Shown piece after piece: positions 24,380 to 33,725 of a stretch of 64,000 bases of DNA. Origin of the DNA: Phycobacter sedimenti (GTDB lineage Bacteria > Pseudomonadota > Alphaproteobacteria > Rhodobacterales > Rhodobacteraceae); the NCBI RefSeq assembly GCF_038148855.1, contig NZ_JBBVGR010000009.1:62001-126000 (forward strand). The letters run 5' to 3'. The notes under the pieces are model-generated. The model searched no databases. It had not been told where the DNA came from and was given only the letters and a program-made list of their open reading frames with translations. The stretch's first letter is position 1. Every line of letters begins with the position of its first letter. The position numbers and the translations under genes were made by a program.

Positions 24380-25525
24380 GTGGATTTCGCTTTGACAGAA
24401 GAACAGGCCGCCATTTTCGACATGGCTTATGCCTTTGGTCAGGACAACATCGCGCCCTTCGCACGTCAGTGGGAAGCGGAAGGCACCATTCCCAAGGATC
24501 TGTGGCCCAAGGTGGGCGAGCTGGGCTTCGGTGGCCTTTACGTCAGCGAAGAGGGCGGCGGCTCGGGCCTGTCTCGCCTGGACGCGACGCTGGTCTTTGA
24601 GGCTCTGTCGATGGCCTGCCCGTCGGTTGCCGCCTTCCTGTCGATCCACAACATGTGCGCCAAGATGCTGGATACCTTTGCCAGCGACGAAATGAAGGCT
24701 CGGGTGATGCCGGATGTTCTGACCCTGAACACGGTGCTGTCCTACTGCCTGACCGAACCCGGATCGGGCTCGGATGCGGCCGCGCTGAAAACCCGCGCCG
24801 AGAAAACCAACGAAGGCTACACCCTGAATGGTACCAAGGCCTTCATCTCGGGCGGCGGCTACTCCGATGCCTATGTCTGCATGGTGCGCACCGGCGAGGA
24901 TGGCCCCAAGGGGATCTCCACCGTTTATGTCGAGGATGGCACACCGGGCCTGTCCTTTGGCGGCCTTGAGGACAAGATGGGCTGGAAAAGCCAGCCCACC
25001 GCGCAGGTGCAATTCGACGATTGCAAGATCCCCGCGAACAACCTTGTGGGCGAAGAGGGTCAGGGCTTCAAATACGCCATGATGGGTCTCGATGGCGGGC
25101 GCCTCAACATCGCTTCCTGCTCGCTTGGGGCGGCGCAGACCGCGCTCAACATGACCCTGCAATATATGGGCGAGCGCAAGGCCTTCGGTAAATCCATCGA
25201 CCAGTTCCAGGGGCTGCAATTCCGCCTTGCGGATATGGAGATCGAGCTTCAGGCCGCGCGCACCTTCCTGCGCCAGGCGGCCTGGAAACTGGATCAGGGC
25301 GCGCCGGATGCGACCAAGTTCTGCGCCATGGCCAAGAAATTCGTGACCGAGGCAGGATCGAAAGTGGTCGATCAGTGTCTTCAGCTGCACGGCGGCTATG
25401 GCTACCTGGCGGACTACGGGATCGAGAAGCTGGTGCGCGACCTTCGCGTCCACCAGATCCTTGAGGGCACCAACGAGATCATGCGCGTGATCGTTGCCCG
25501 GCACATGCTCTCTGAAAACCGCTGA
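24380..25525 (+). CDS. Acyl-CoA dehydrogenase, probable isobutyryl-CoA dehydrogenase
   Basis: This 381-aa flavoenzyme has the usual three-domain layout: helical N-domain, beta domain with YCLTEPGSGSDAAAL and FISGGGYSDAYVCMV, and C-domain with QLHGGYGYLADYGIEKL and the catalytic glutamate of ILEGTNEIMR (Glu362). Its place ahead of a hydroxyisobutyryl-CoA hydrolase gene and mmsB makes isobutyryl-CoA to methacrylyl-CoA the likely reaction; 2-methylbutyryl-CoA may also be used. The GTG start has GGGAGGA 8 nt upstream. The gene is first in the three-gene valine operon and lies 8 bases from the next start. Confidence 0.93.
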   Translation: MDFALTEEQAAIFDMAYAFGQDNIAPFARQWEAEGTIPKDLWPKVGELGFGGLYVSEEGGGSGLSRLDATLVFEALSMACPSVAAFLSIHNMCAKMLDTFASDEMKARVMPDVLTLNTVLSYCLTEPGSGSDAAALKTRAEKTNEGYTLNGTKAFISGGGYSDAYVCMVRTGEDGPKGISTVYVEDGTPGLSFGGLEDKMGWKSQPTAQVQFDDCKIPANNLVGEEGQGFKYAMMGLDGGRLNIASCSLGAAQTALNMTLQYMGERKAFGKSIDQFQGLQFRLADMEIELQAARTFLRQAAWKLDQGAPDATKFCAMAKKFVTEAGSKVVDQCLQLHGGYGYLADYGIEKLVRDLRVHQILEGTNEIMRVIVARHMLSENR

Positions 25526-25533
25526 GGCCGGGG

Positions 25534-26574
25534 ATGAGCGATATCGACATCCGCGTGACCGGCTGCGCAGGCCGGATCACCCTGACCCGTGAAAAGGCCC
25601 TGAATGCCCTGTCCTACGACATGTGCATGGCCATTGACGCGGCGCTGAAAGACTGGGCCGAAGACGATGCCGTCAAGGTGGTCGTCATCGATGCGGCGGG
25701 CGACAAAGCCTTCTGCGCAGGCGGCGACATTGCCGAGCTTTATGCCACCGGCAAGGCCGGCGATTACGGCTATGGGCGCACCTTCTGGCGGGATGAGTAC
25801 CGTCTGAACGCGCGCATTTTCGGCTACCCGAAACCGGTGGTCAGCTTCCTGCAGGGGTTCACCATGGGCGGCGGTGTCGGCATTGGCTGTCACGGAACCC
25901 ACCGGATCGTCTGCGAAAGCAGCCAGATCTCAATGCCCGAGGTTGGTATCGGCCTGATCCCGGACGTGGGCGGCACGCTGATCCTGGCACTGGCCCCCGG
26001 TCGTCTGGGCGAATACCTGGGCCTGACCGCAGGCCGGATGAAGGCGGCTGACGCGATCTATGCCGGGTTCGCCGATCTCTACATCCCGAAAGACAAATGG
26101 GCCGGGCTGATCGCCGCCCTTGAGCAGGACGGAAACCCCGGCATTCTGGAGAACGCCGCAGAGGGCGCGCCGGAAGCCACGCTCGAAGCCATGCAGGGCG
26201 ATATCGACCGGCTCTTTGCCGGCGAAACCCTGGGCGATATCCTGACCGACCTGAACCTGAACCGCTCGGAGTTTGCAGAAGGTGCCAGAAAGGCCCTTTT
26301 CCGCAACTCGCCGCTTTCCATGGCCTCCACGGTGGAAATCCTGCACCGTTTGCGTGGCGAAACGCTCAGCATCCAGCGCGCACTGGATCTGGAATATCGT
26401 TTTACCTATCGGTCGATGGAAAAGGGCGACTTTCTGGAAGGCATCCGCGCCCAGATCATTGACAAGGACCGGCAGCCCAAGTGGCAATATGCGGATCGTA
26501 TCGTGCCCGCCGTGGCCGTCAGCCAGATGCTGATGCCGCTCGGCGCCGACGCACTGACATTTGAGGAGGAGTAA
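25534..26574 (+). CDS. 3-hydroxyisobutyryl-CoA hydrolase / enoyl-CoA hydratase family
   Basis: This 346-aa crotonase-fold protein has AFCAGGDIAELY and FTMGGGVGIGCHGTHRIV (oxyanion hole) and MPEVGIGLIPDVGGT. The length and the long C-terminal region (EFAEGARKALF, SPLSMASTVEILHRLRGE) are those of 3-hydroxyisobutyryl-CoA hydrolases, which free 3-hydroxyisobutyrate from CoA, and not of 260-aa hydratases. Context between an acyl-CoA dehydrogenase and mmsB agrees. A separate methacrylyl-CoA hydratase is not seen in the window. GAGG lies just before the ATG. Confidence 0.9.
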   Translation: MSDIDIRVTGCAGRITLTREKALNALSYDMCMAIDAALKDWAEDDAVKVVVIDAAGDKAFCAGGDIAELYATGKAGDYGYGRTFWRDEYRLNARIFGYPKPVVSFLQGFTMGGGVGIGCHGTHRIVCESSQISMPEVGIGLIPDVGGTLILALAPGRLGEYLGLTAGRMKAADAIYAGFADLYIPKDKWAGLIAALEQDGNPGILENAAEGAPEATLEAMQGDIDRLFAGETLGDILTDLNLNRSEFAEGARKALFRNSPLSMASTVEILHRLRGETLSIQRALDLEYRFTYRSMEKGDFLEGIRAQIIDKDRQPKWQYADRIVPAVAVSQMLMPLGADALTFEEE

Positions 26575-26578
26575 CCCC

Positions 26579-27451
26579 ATGAAAATCGGATTTATCGGCC
26601 TTGGCAACATGGGCGGCCCGATGGCTGCCAACCTGGCCGCCGCAGGTCACGATGTCACCGGCTTTGACATGGCAGAGGTCAGCATCGACGGCGTCACCCT
26701 TGCGGCCTCCGGCGCTGAAGCCGCAGAAGGCGCCGATGTGGTGATCACGATGCTGCCCAACGGCCAGATCCTGCGCAGCGTTGCCGATGAGATCATCCCG
26801 GCAATGAAAGCGGGCGCGGCTTTCGTGGATTGCTCCACCGTGGATGTGGATTCAGCGCGCGCCGTGGCCGAAAAGGCTGCTGCCGCTGGCCTGCTGCCGG
26901 TGGATGCGCCGGTTTCCGGCGGCATTGGCGGCGCTGCGGGTGGCACGCTGACCTTCATGGCGGGTGGATCCGCCGAGGCCTTTGAGAAGGCAAAGCCGCT
27001 GTTTGACATCATGGGACAGAAAGCCGTGCATTGCGGCGACGCAGGCGCCGGTCAGGCCGCGAAGATCTGCAACAACATGATCCTTGGTGTCACCATGATC
27101 GCCACCTGCGAGGCCTTTGCGCTGGCTGACAAACTGGGCCTCGACCGGCAAAAGATGTTCGACGTGGTCTCTACCTCCTCGGGCTACAGCTGGACCATGA
27201 ACGCCTATTGCCCGGCGCCCGGCGTCGGCCCGCAGTCGCCCGCCGACAACGACTACAAGCCCGGTTTCGCGGCCGAATTGATGCTGAAGGACCTGCGCCT
27301 GTCGCAGCAGGCCGCAGGCAGCGCCGATGCGGATACCCCGATGGGTCAGCTGGCCGAGGCGCTTTATGCACAGTTCGTCGAGAATGAGGATGGCATGGGC
27401 ATGGATTTCTCTGCCATGCTGCCCCGGTTCGAAAAACGCGGCCGCGACTAA
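26579..27451 (+). CDS. mmsB: 3-hydroxyisobutyrate dehydrogenase
   Basis: MmsB oxidises 3-hydroxyisobutyrate to methylmalonate semialdehyde, the substrate of MmsA. The 290-aa protein begins MKIGFIGLGNMGGPMAANL (NAD-binding and family motif) and has the substrate loop DAPVSGGIGGAAGGTLTFM and the catalytic lysine region AGQAAKICNNMILG. The ATG at 26579 follows GAGGAGGAG; the frame start at 26561 lies inside the previous gene. Only four bases separate it from the hydrolase gene. Confidence 0.96.
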   Translation: MKIGFIGLGNMGGPMAANLAAAGHDVTGFDMAEVSIDGVTLAASGAEAAEGADVVITMLPNGQILRSVADEIIPAMKAGAAFVDCSTVDVDSARAVAEKAAAAGLLPVDAPVSGGIGGAAGGTLTFMAGGSAEAFEKAKPLFDIMGQKAVHCGDAGAGQAAKICNNMILGVTMIATCEAFALADKLGLDRQKMFDVVSTSSGYSWTMNAYCPAPGVGPQSPADNDYKPGFAAELMLKDLRLSQQAAGSADADTPMGQLAEALYAQFVENEDGMGMDFSAMLPRFEKRGRD

Positions 27452-27474
27452 GGCCAAGCGGATACGCGAAGACT

Positions 27475-27504
27475 GGGGCGGGCCAGACGGTACCGCCCCC
27501 TTTC
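27475..27504 (+). terminator. Probable terminator after mmsB
   Basis: A 7-bp GC stem (GGGGCGG with CCGCCCC) with an 11-base loop is followed by CTTTCATT. The T run is short, so the strength is uncertain. Confidence 0.55.
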
Positions 27505-27575
27505 ATTGACCCACATCATGTTTTTCTGTCCGGGTCCGTTGTAACCTTGCCCTGTTTATCAGGAAAGGGATTACC

Positions 27576-27767
27576 ATGTTTGCAAACAATGTTGGGGGTC
27601 TGGATAAGATCCTGCGGATCGTCGTCGGTGCCTTGCTGATCGTCGGCGCGCTGATGGGCTATGGATGGTGGATGTGGATCGGCATCGTGCCGCTGGTGAC
27701 AGGCCTCATGGGCACCTGCCCGCTCTATTCGATCCTGGGTTTCAACACCTGCCCGATGAAGAAGTAG
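27576..27767 (+). CDS. DUF2892 family small membrane protein
   Basis: This 63-aa protein has two membrane helices (about 15-33 and 35-48) and matches the DUF2892/YgaP-like inner membrane family: NVGGLDKILRIVVGALLIVG, then GLMGTCPLYSILGFNTCP. Two cysteines flank the C-terminal loop, as in family members often found near rhodanese or sulfur genes; no such gene is adjacent. GGAAAGG lies 7 nt before the ATG. Confidence 0.88.
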   Translation: MFANNVGGLDKILRIVVGALLIVGALMGYGWWMWIGIVPLVTGLMGTCPLYSILGFNTCPMKK

Positions 27768-27827
27768 CCCGGCGTGGCCCCAGCCGCCGAAGCGGCGTAG
27801 GGGCCTGCCACTTTATTCCGCCGCGAC

Positions 27828-30671
27828 CTACTGCGCTTCCAGCATAGGTTTGAGGTAGCGCCCGGTGTGGCTGCGGGGTTCCTTGGCGACATCTTCCGGC
27901 GTGCCGGTCGCAACGATCTCTCCACCGCCATCGCCGCCTTCGGGGCCGATGTCGATGATCCAGTCGGCGGTCTTGATCACGTCGAGGTTATGCTCGATCA
28001 CCACCACCGAATTGCCCTGCTCCACCAATTCATGCAGCACTTCCAATAGCTTTTTCACATCCTCGAAATGCAGGCCCGTGGTGGGTTCATCGAGGATATA
28101 TAGCGTACGGCCCGTAGAGCGTTTGGACAGTTCCTTCGAGAGTTTCACCCGCTGTGCCTCGCCCCCGGACAGGGTCGTCGCCTGCTGGCCAACCTTGATA
28201 TAGCCAAGGCCCACCCGCATCAGCGCATCCATCTTGTCCCGGATCGAGGGCACGGCGGCAAAGAAGCCCTGCGCCTCTTCGACGGTCATATCCAGAACAT
28301 CGGCGATGCTTTTGCCCTTGAAGGTGACCTCCAGCGTTTCGCGATTATAGCGCTTGCCCTTGCAGGTTTCGCATTCCACGTAGACGTCGGGCAGGAAGTG
28401 CATCTCGATCTTGATGACGCCATCGCCCTGACAGGCCTCGCAGCGCCCGCCCTTGACGTTGAAGGAGAAACGCCCGGGTTTGTAGCCGCGCGTCTTGGCC
28501 TCGGGCAGGCCCGCGAACCAATCGCGGATCGGGGTGAAGGCGCCGGTATAGGTGGCCGGGTTCGACCTCGGCGTGCGCCCGATGGGGCGCTGGTCAATGT
28601 CGATCACCTTGTCCAGATGCTCCAGCCCCTTGATGGTTTCGCAGGGCGCAGGGGTCTGGCGCGCGCCGTTCAGACGCATGGAGGCGGTCTTGAACAGGGT
28701 TTCGATCGTCAGGGTCGATTTCCCGCCGCCCGACACCCCGGTGACACAGACAAATTTTCCCAGGGGGAATTCGGCGGTCACCTCTTTCAGGTTGTTGCCC
28801 GTGGCCTTGACCACTTTGATCTTTTTCTTGTTACCCTTGCGCCGGGTGGCGGGGATCTCGATTTCCCGTGCGCCGGACAGATACTGCCCGGTGATCGAGG
28901 CCGGATCGGCCGCGATCTGCGGCGGTGTGCCGTGGCTGACCACTTGCCCGCCATGCACGCCCGCGCCGGGGCCGATGTCAAAGACGTAGTCGGCCTGACG
29001 GATCATATCCTCGTCATGCTCCACCACGATCACCGTATTGCCCTGATCGCGCAGGTTCTTGAGCGTGGTGATAAGCCGGTCGTTGTCGCGCTGATGGAGG
29101 CCAATGGAAGGCTCGTCCAGCACATAAAGCACGCCGGTGAGGCCCGAGCCGATCTGACTGGCCAACCGGATCCGCTGGCTTTCCCCGCCCGACAGCGTGC
29201 CCGAGTTGCGGCTGAGGGTCAGATATTCAAGGCCCACATTGTTGAGGAAACCCAACCGTTCGCGGATTTCCTTGACGATGGCGCGGGCGATTTCCTGTTT
29301 CTGGGTGCTCAGATGATTGGGCACATCCTCGATCCAGGCGAGCGCCTCGCGGATGGATTTCTGCACCACCTGCCCCACGTGGAGATCTGCGATGCGCACC
29401 GCCAACGCCTCTTCCCGCAGCCGGTAGCCGCCGCAGGCGCCGCAGGGGCGGTTGTTCTGGTAACGCTCAAATTCCTCGCGGATCCAGTTGCTGTCCGTCT
29501 CACGGTAGCGGCGTTCCATATTCGGGATCACGCCTTCAAAGACGCGCGTGACGTTGTAGACCCGCCCGCCCTCGTCATAGCGGAAGGCGATTTCCTCATC
29601 CCCGGAGCCGTATAGGAAAACCTGCTTCACATGGGCGGGCAGATCCTTCCAGGGCGTGTTCTTGTCGAACTCGTAATGCTTGGCGATTGCTTCAATGGTC
29701 TGCAGGAAATAAGGCGACTTGCCTTTGCGCCAAGGGGCCAGCGCCCCATCATAGACCCTGAGGCTTTGGTCCGGCACCACCAAGCGTTCGTCAAAGAACA
29801 GCTCCATCCCCAACCCGTCGCACTCGGGGCAGGCGCCAAAGGGCGCGTTGAAGGAGAACAGGCGCGGCTCGATCTCGGGGATGGTGAAGCCGCTGACGGG
29901 ACAGGCGAAATTCTCCGAGAAGGTGATACGCTCGGGGTCGCCTTCGCGCGGCGCAGTTTCAAGGATGGCAATGCCATCGGCCAGATCCAGCGCGGTGCGC
30001 AAACTGTCCGCGAGGCGCGTTTCCAGCCCTTCGCGCACGACGATCCGGTCCACCACCACATCGATGTCATGGCGGAACTTCTTGTCCAGCGTCGGCGGCT
30101 CATCCAGCTCGTAGAACTCACCGTCGACCTTCACCCGCTGGAAGCCCTGCTTGCGCAGCTCAAGAAACTCCTTGCGGTACTCGCCCTTGCGGTCTCGCAC
30201 GATGGGCGCCAGCAGGTAGCCGCGCGTCCCTTCCTCCAGCGCCATGATGCGGTCGACCATGTCCTGTACCTGCTGTGCCTCAATTGGCAGGCCGGTCGCA
30301 GGGCTATAGGGCGTGCCCGCGCGCGCAAAGAGCAGGCGGAGATAATCGTAGATCTCTGTCACCGTGCCGACAGTTGAGCGCGGGTTCTTGGAGGTCGTTT
30401 TCTGCTCGATCGAAATCGCGGGGGACAGGCCGCTGATGTGGTCCACATCGGGCTTTTCCATCATGTCCAGGAACTGGCGCGCATAGGCGCTCAGGCTTTC
30501 CACGTAGCGGCGCTGCCCCTCTGCGTAAATTGTATCGAAGGCCAGCGAAGATTTGCCCGAGCCCGAAAGGCCGGTGATCACCACCAGCTCATCGCGCGGA
30601 ATATCCACGTCGATGCTTTTCAGGTTATGCTCGCGCGCGCCGCGCACCTCGATGGTTTTCAGCTCAGCCAT
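27828..30671 (-). CDS. uvrA: UvrABC nucleotide-excision-repair ATPase subunit A
   Basis: UvrA scans DNA for damage and loads UvrB. The 947-aa protein has the N-terminal Walker A GLSGSGKSSLAFDT, ABC signature LSGGESQRIRLA, zinc-finger cysteines (CGACGGYR; CEACQGDG and CETCKGKR), the second Walker A GVSGGGKSTLTIETL and second signature LSGGEAQRVKLS with DEPTTGLH. The ATG at 30671 starts MAELKTIEVRGAREHNL, the normal UvrA start; the open frame to 30749 is longer than the family. A LexA box lies 90 bases upstream. Confidence 0.98.
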   Translation of the reverse strand: MAELKTIEVRGAREHNLKSIDVDIPRDELVVITGLSGSGKSSLAFDTIYAEGQRRYVESLSAYARQFLDMMEKPDVDHISGLSPAISIEQKTTSKNPRSTVGTVTEIYDYLRLLFARAGTPYSPATGLPIEAQQVQDMVDRIMALEEGTRGYLLAPIVRDRKGEYRKEFLELRKQGFQRVKVDGEFYELDEPPTLDKKFRHDIDVVVDRIVVREGLETRLADSLRTALDLADGIAILETAPREGDPERITFSENFACPVSGFTIPEIEPRLFSFNAPFGACPECDGLGMELFFDERLVVPDQSLRVYDGALAPWRKGKSPYFLQTIEAIAKHYEFDKNTPWKDLPAHVKQVFLYGSGDEEIAFRYDEGGRVYNVTRVFEGVIPNMERRYRETDSNWIREEFERYQNNRPCGACGGYRLREEALAVRIADLHVGQVVQKSIREALAWIEDVPNHLSTQKQEIARAIVKEIRERLGFLNNVGLEYLTLSRNSGTLSGGESQRIRLASQIGSGLTGVLYVLDEPSIGLHQRDNDRLITTLKNLRDQGNTVIVVEHDEDMIRQADYVFDIGPGAGVHGGQVVSHGTPPQIAADPASITGQYLSGAREIEIPATRRKGNKKKIKVVKATGNNLKEVTAEFPLGKFVCVTGVSGGGKSTLTIETLFKTASMRLNGARQTPAPCETIKGLEHLDKVIDIDQRPIGRTPRSNPATYTGAFTPIRDWFAGLPEAKTRGYKPGRFSFNVKGGRCEACQGDGVIKIEMHFLPDVYVECETCKGKRYNRETLEVTFKGKSIADVLDMTVEEAQGFFAAVPSIRDKMDALMRVGLGYIKVGQQATTLSGGEAQRVKLSKELSKRSTGRTLYILDEPTTGLHFEDVKKLLEVLHELVEQGNSVVVIEHNLDVIKTADWIIDIGPEGGDGGGEIVATGTPEDVAKEPRSHTGRYLKPMLEAQ

Positions 30672-30760
30672 GAAAGCCCCCAATACCCGCGCCCGGTCTG
30701 GACACCGGCGCTTGCCCCTAGAGATAGGCAAAGCTGCGCGAGTCTCCAACCCAAAATGAA

Positions 30761-30775
30761 GAACGTTCAGAGAAC
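30761..30775 (-). promoter_or_regulatory. SOS box (LexA operator) of uvrA
   Basis: In the uvrA direction the sequence reads GTTC-TCTGAAC-GTTC, an exact match to the alphaproteobacterial LexA consensus GTTC-N7-GTTC. It lies 90 bases before the uvrA start and overlaps the stop codon of the upstream MFS gene (30767-30769). Confidence 0.85.
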
Positions 30776-31942
30776 ATTTTGATTTCTGCGGCGTATCGCC
30801 AACAGCGCATGTGCTGCGCCACCGCAGACAAAAGTGATTGAGGCCGTCAGCAGCATCGCATTGTAGCCCCCAAACGCCAGCACAGAGACCATCAGAGGCG
30901 TCCCGATGGTATTGCCCAGGTTTCCGGCCATGGCCATCGCCCCGTTGGATTTGGCCTGATCCGCCGCGCGGGCGTTGAGCTGCGCAACCGCGGCAAAGCT
31001 AGGCCCCTGCACCAGCCCCAAGGCCCCCGCCAGGGCGAGACAGCCAAGCGGGGCACCGGGTTCCAACCAGAGCCATATCAGCGACAAAGCACTGAAAGCG
31101 AAACCGGCCTGCACCAGGGTCACGGCGCTGAACCGACGCAGCAGACCCACGCCCAGTGTCATCGAAACCGCAATCGAGGTCAGCGGCATCGCGCCCATCA
31201 CGAAACCCCGCCAGGCAGGATCCAGATAGGGCGGCAGGACGGTCAGGATGGCAACGAAACAGATCGTGTAGAACAACCAGCCCGCCGCGGGTGCGGCCAG
31301 CCAGGGGGAACGGAAGATCTGAATATGCAAGCGCGGCAGATCGGACAGGGTGGGCATCGGCTGGCGCTCCGGCACCGGCACATCCCGCAGGCTCCGCGCC
31401 AGCACCAGCGCCAGCACCGCCATAATCACGGCATGTGCCGCGAACAACGCCTGAACGCTCCCCGCCCGCGCCAAGGGCACGCCCAACCAGGACAGAAGCG
31501 CAAAGGCGACCGCAAAGAAGGTGCTCCACAGGGTCAACGCGACACCACGATGGCGGTTCGAACTGATCTGCGCAATCAGCGTCGGTGCCGCCACGACCAC
31601 GCCAAGGTGCGACAGACCTTCGATCACGCGGGTCAGCAGGAAGGCGGAGAACGGGAGGTCCAGAACCTGCAGGGCCGACATCAGCGCGCCGCTGGCAAGC
31701 GCAGCAACCAGCGTGCGACGAAACCCGACGGCCGAGACAACCATTCCCGCTATGATCCCCAGAAGGATACCGAGGAACCCGACCAGCGACACGGTGAATC
31801 CAATCGCGCTGCCGACATCAGGATACAAGTCCGTCATCTGATCGAAAACGACGCTGACCTTGCCGTATTGGGCCGCCGCCCCAAGACCCGCGCACCAGAT
31901 AAGGAGGATCAGCCCCCAGCGTGTCTGTCCGCTCGCCGCCAT
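30767..31942 (-). CDS. MFS transporter
   Basis: This 391-aa carrier shows about 12 hydrophobic helices in two halves, with a basic loop after helix 2 (VSAVGFRRTLVAAL) and a longer central loop (about 190-215). It is of the drug/metabolite efflux or sugar type, but no substrate can be given. The ATG at 31942 begins MAASGQTRWGLILLIW; a GTG at 31990 would add 16 residues. No strong ribosome site is seen for either. The gene ends within the uvrA SOS box, so uvrA has its own promoter although the two genes are co-oriented. Confidence 0.82.
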   Translation of the reverse strand: MAASGQTRWGLILLIWCAGLGAAAQYGKVSVVFDQMTDLYPDVGSAIGFTVSLVGFLGILLGIIAGMVVSAVGFRRTLVAALASGALMSALQVLDLPFSAFLLTRVIEGLSHLGVVVAAPTLIAQISSNRHRGVALTLWSTFFAVAFALLSWLGVPLARAGSVQALFAAHAVIMAVLALVLARSLRDVPVPERQPMPTLSDLPRLHIQIFRSPWLAAPAAGWLFYTICFVAILTVLPPYLDPAWRGFVMGAMPLTSIAVSMTLGVGLLRRFSAVTLVQAGFAFSALSLIWLWLEPGAPLGCLALAGALGLVQGPSFAAVAQLNARAADQAKSNGAMAMAGNLGNTIGTPLMVSVLAFGGYNAMLLTASITFVCGGAAHALLAIRRRNQNVL

Positions 31943-32029
31943 TACGAAACCCAGTGAAATCTGTTCAATCAAAAAGCGCCGGGGCGCCACTGGCTAATAT
32001 CCTGAAAAGAAGGCCACCACCAGACAAGC

Positions 32030-32070
32030 AAAGAAAAACCGCCCAAAGCAAGCCAGAGCCTTGGGCGGTT
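32030..32070 (-). terminator. Terminator after lpdA
   Basis: A perfect 10-bp stem (AACCGCCCAA with TTGGGCGGTT) around a 14-base loop is followed on the minus strand by TTTCTTTG. It starts 22 bases past the lpdA stop. Confidence 0.82.
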
Positions 32071-32091
32071 CCGTTTTGCGGTATCGGACTC

Positions 32092-33486
32092 TCAGAAATG
32101 AATGGTTCGGTCAAAAGCGTTCAGCACGCTTTCATGCATCATCTCGCTAAGGGTCGGATGCGGGAAAACCGTGTTCATCAGGTCTTCTTCGGTGGTTTCC
32201 AACTGACGCCCCACCACATAGCCCTGGATCAGCTCGGTCACTTCGGCCCCGATCATATGCGCGCCGAGCAGCTCTCCGGTCTTGGCATCGAAGATCGTCT
32301 TGATCATACCCTCGGGTTCACCCAGCGCGATTGCCTTGCCGTTGCCGACAAAGGGAAAGCGGCCGACCTTGATCTCGTATCCCAGTTCCTTGGCCTTGGC
32401 CTCGGTATAGCCGACGCTTGCGACCTGCGGGTGGCAATAGGTGCAGCCCGCGATGCTTTCGGGTTTGACAGGGTGGGCGTGTTTGCCAGCGATCAGCTCG
32501 GCAACCATGACGCCTTCGTGGCTGGCTTTATGGGCAAGCCACGGGGCACCCGCGATATCACCAATGGCATAGAGACCATCGACACCTGTGCGGCAGTAGG
32601 CGTCGGTCACCACATGGGTGCGGTCAATCTTGACGCCAAGCGCCTCAAGCCCCAGACCTTCGACATTGCCGACGATCCCCACGGCAGAGATCACCGTGTC
32701 GAACTCCATCTTTTCGACCTTGCCGCCGGTTTCGATATGGGCTGTCACCTTGCCTTTTGCGCGATCGAGCTGTTTCACCATGGATTTCTCCATGATCTTC
32801 ATGCCCTGCTTTTCAAAGGCCTTCCTGGCCATCCCCGAAATTTCGGCATCCTCGACCGGCAGTACCCGGTCCATCACCTCGACCACGGTGGTATCGGCGC
32901 CCAGCGTGTTGAAGAAGCTCGCAAATTCGATGCCGATGGCACCCGATCCGATAACGAGCAGCTTTTTCGGCATCCGCGGCGCCACCAGCGCGTGGCGGTA
33001 GGTCCAGACCAGATCACCGTCCGCCTCCAGGCCCGGCAGTTCGCGCGCGCGGGCGCCAGTGGCCAGGATGATGCTCTTCGCCGTCAGATCCTCTGTCCCC
33101 TTGTCGGTCTTGACCGTCACCTTGCCCTTGGCCGGGATCGTCGCCTCTCCCATGATCACGGTGACCTTGTTCTTCTTCAACAGATGCGCAACGCCCGAAG
33201 ACAACTGTTTTGCCACCCCGCGCGAGCGTTTGACGACCGCATCAAGGTCATATCCGATGCCATCGGCTTTCAACCCGAATTCCTTGGCGCGGTGCATCAG
33301 GTGGAACACCTCGGAAGAACGCAGCATGGCCTTGGTCGGGATACAGCCCCAGTTGAGACAGATGCCGCCAAGGTTCTCACGCTCGATCACCGCAGTCTTC
33401 AGCCCCAACTGTGCGGCGCGGATGGCTGCCACATAGCCCCCCGGCCCTGCGCCGATTACGATCACGTCAAAGGTTTGTGCGGCCAT
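32092..33486 (-). CDS. lpdA: Dihydrolipoamide dehydrogenase (E3)
   Basis: E3 reoxidises the lipoyl groups of 2-oxoacid dehydrogenase complexes with NAD+. The 464-aa protein begins TFDVIVIGAGPGGYVAAIRA (FAD site), has the redox disulfide GGICLNWGCIPTKA (Cys43/Cys48), an NAD site VIGSGAIGIEFASFF, and the C-terminal FPHPTLSE with the catalytic His and Glu. The ATG at 33486 has GAGGGA upstream; a TTG five codons earlier is less likely. It is a single-gene unit away from pdhABC, yet shares a palindrome with pdhA, so it is probably the E3 used by pyruvate dehydrogenase. Confidence 0.96.
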   Translation of the reverse strand: MAAQTFDVIVIGAGPGGYVAAIRAAQLGLKTAVIERENLGGICLNWGCIPTKAMLRSSEVFHLMHRAKEFGLKADGIGYDLDAVVKRSRGVAKQLSSGVAHLLKKNKVTVIMGEATIPAKGKVTVKTDKGTEDLTAKSIILATGARARELPGLEADGDLVWTYRHALVAPRMPKKLLVIGSGAIGIEFASFFNTLGADTTVVEVMDRVLPVEDAEISGMARKAFEKQGMKIMEKSMVKQLDRAKGKVTAHIETGGKVEKMEFDTVISAVGIVGNVEGLGLEALGVKIDRTHVVTDAYCRTGVDGLYAIGDIAGAPWLAHKASHEGVMVAELIAGKHAHPVKPESIAGCTYCHPQVASVGYTEAKAKELGYEIKVGRFPFVGNGKAIALGEPEGMIKTIFDAKTGELLGAHMIGAEVTELIQGYVVGRQLETTEEDLMNTVFPHPTLSEMMHESVLNAFDRTIHF

Positions 33487-33512
33487 GGTATCCCTCGCCA
33501 AACTGGATCTAA

Positions 33513-33536
33513 AACTAGTTTACCGTTAAACTAGTT
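33513..33536 (-). promoter_or_regulatory. Palindromic operator upstream of lpdA (same as at pdhA)
   Basis: A perfect inverted repeat has arms AACTAGTTTA and TAAACTAGTT around CCGT. The core TAGTTTA-NCGN-TAAACTA recurs before pdhA at 49700-49717. The core ends 29 nt before the lpdA ATG (27 nt at pdhA). An even palindrome with central CG is typical of LacI-family operators. Confidence 0.75.
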
Positions 33537-33725
33537 CTCCAAACACTGCAATCTCGGTTTCCGGGATCCTGCCATGCGCAATCAGCCCTGTGGCAGTCTG
33601 GACCCCCAAAGCACACCGGCGATTGCGTCCTCAGCCAACCATAGGCACAGTAAAACCGGCGCGCCAATAAAATCGCCCCAGGTTCGGATGCGCGCAGCAC
33701 GCCACAGGATATGGAGCCGGAAAAC

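Noticed and set aside
31921..33534. 537-aa open frame on the plus strand
   Set aside because: It is antisense to lpdA and crosses its terminator and operator.
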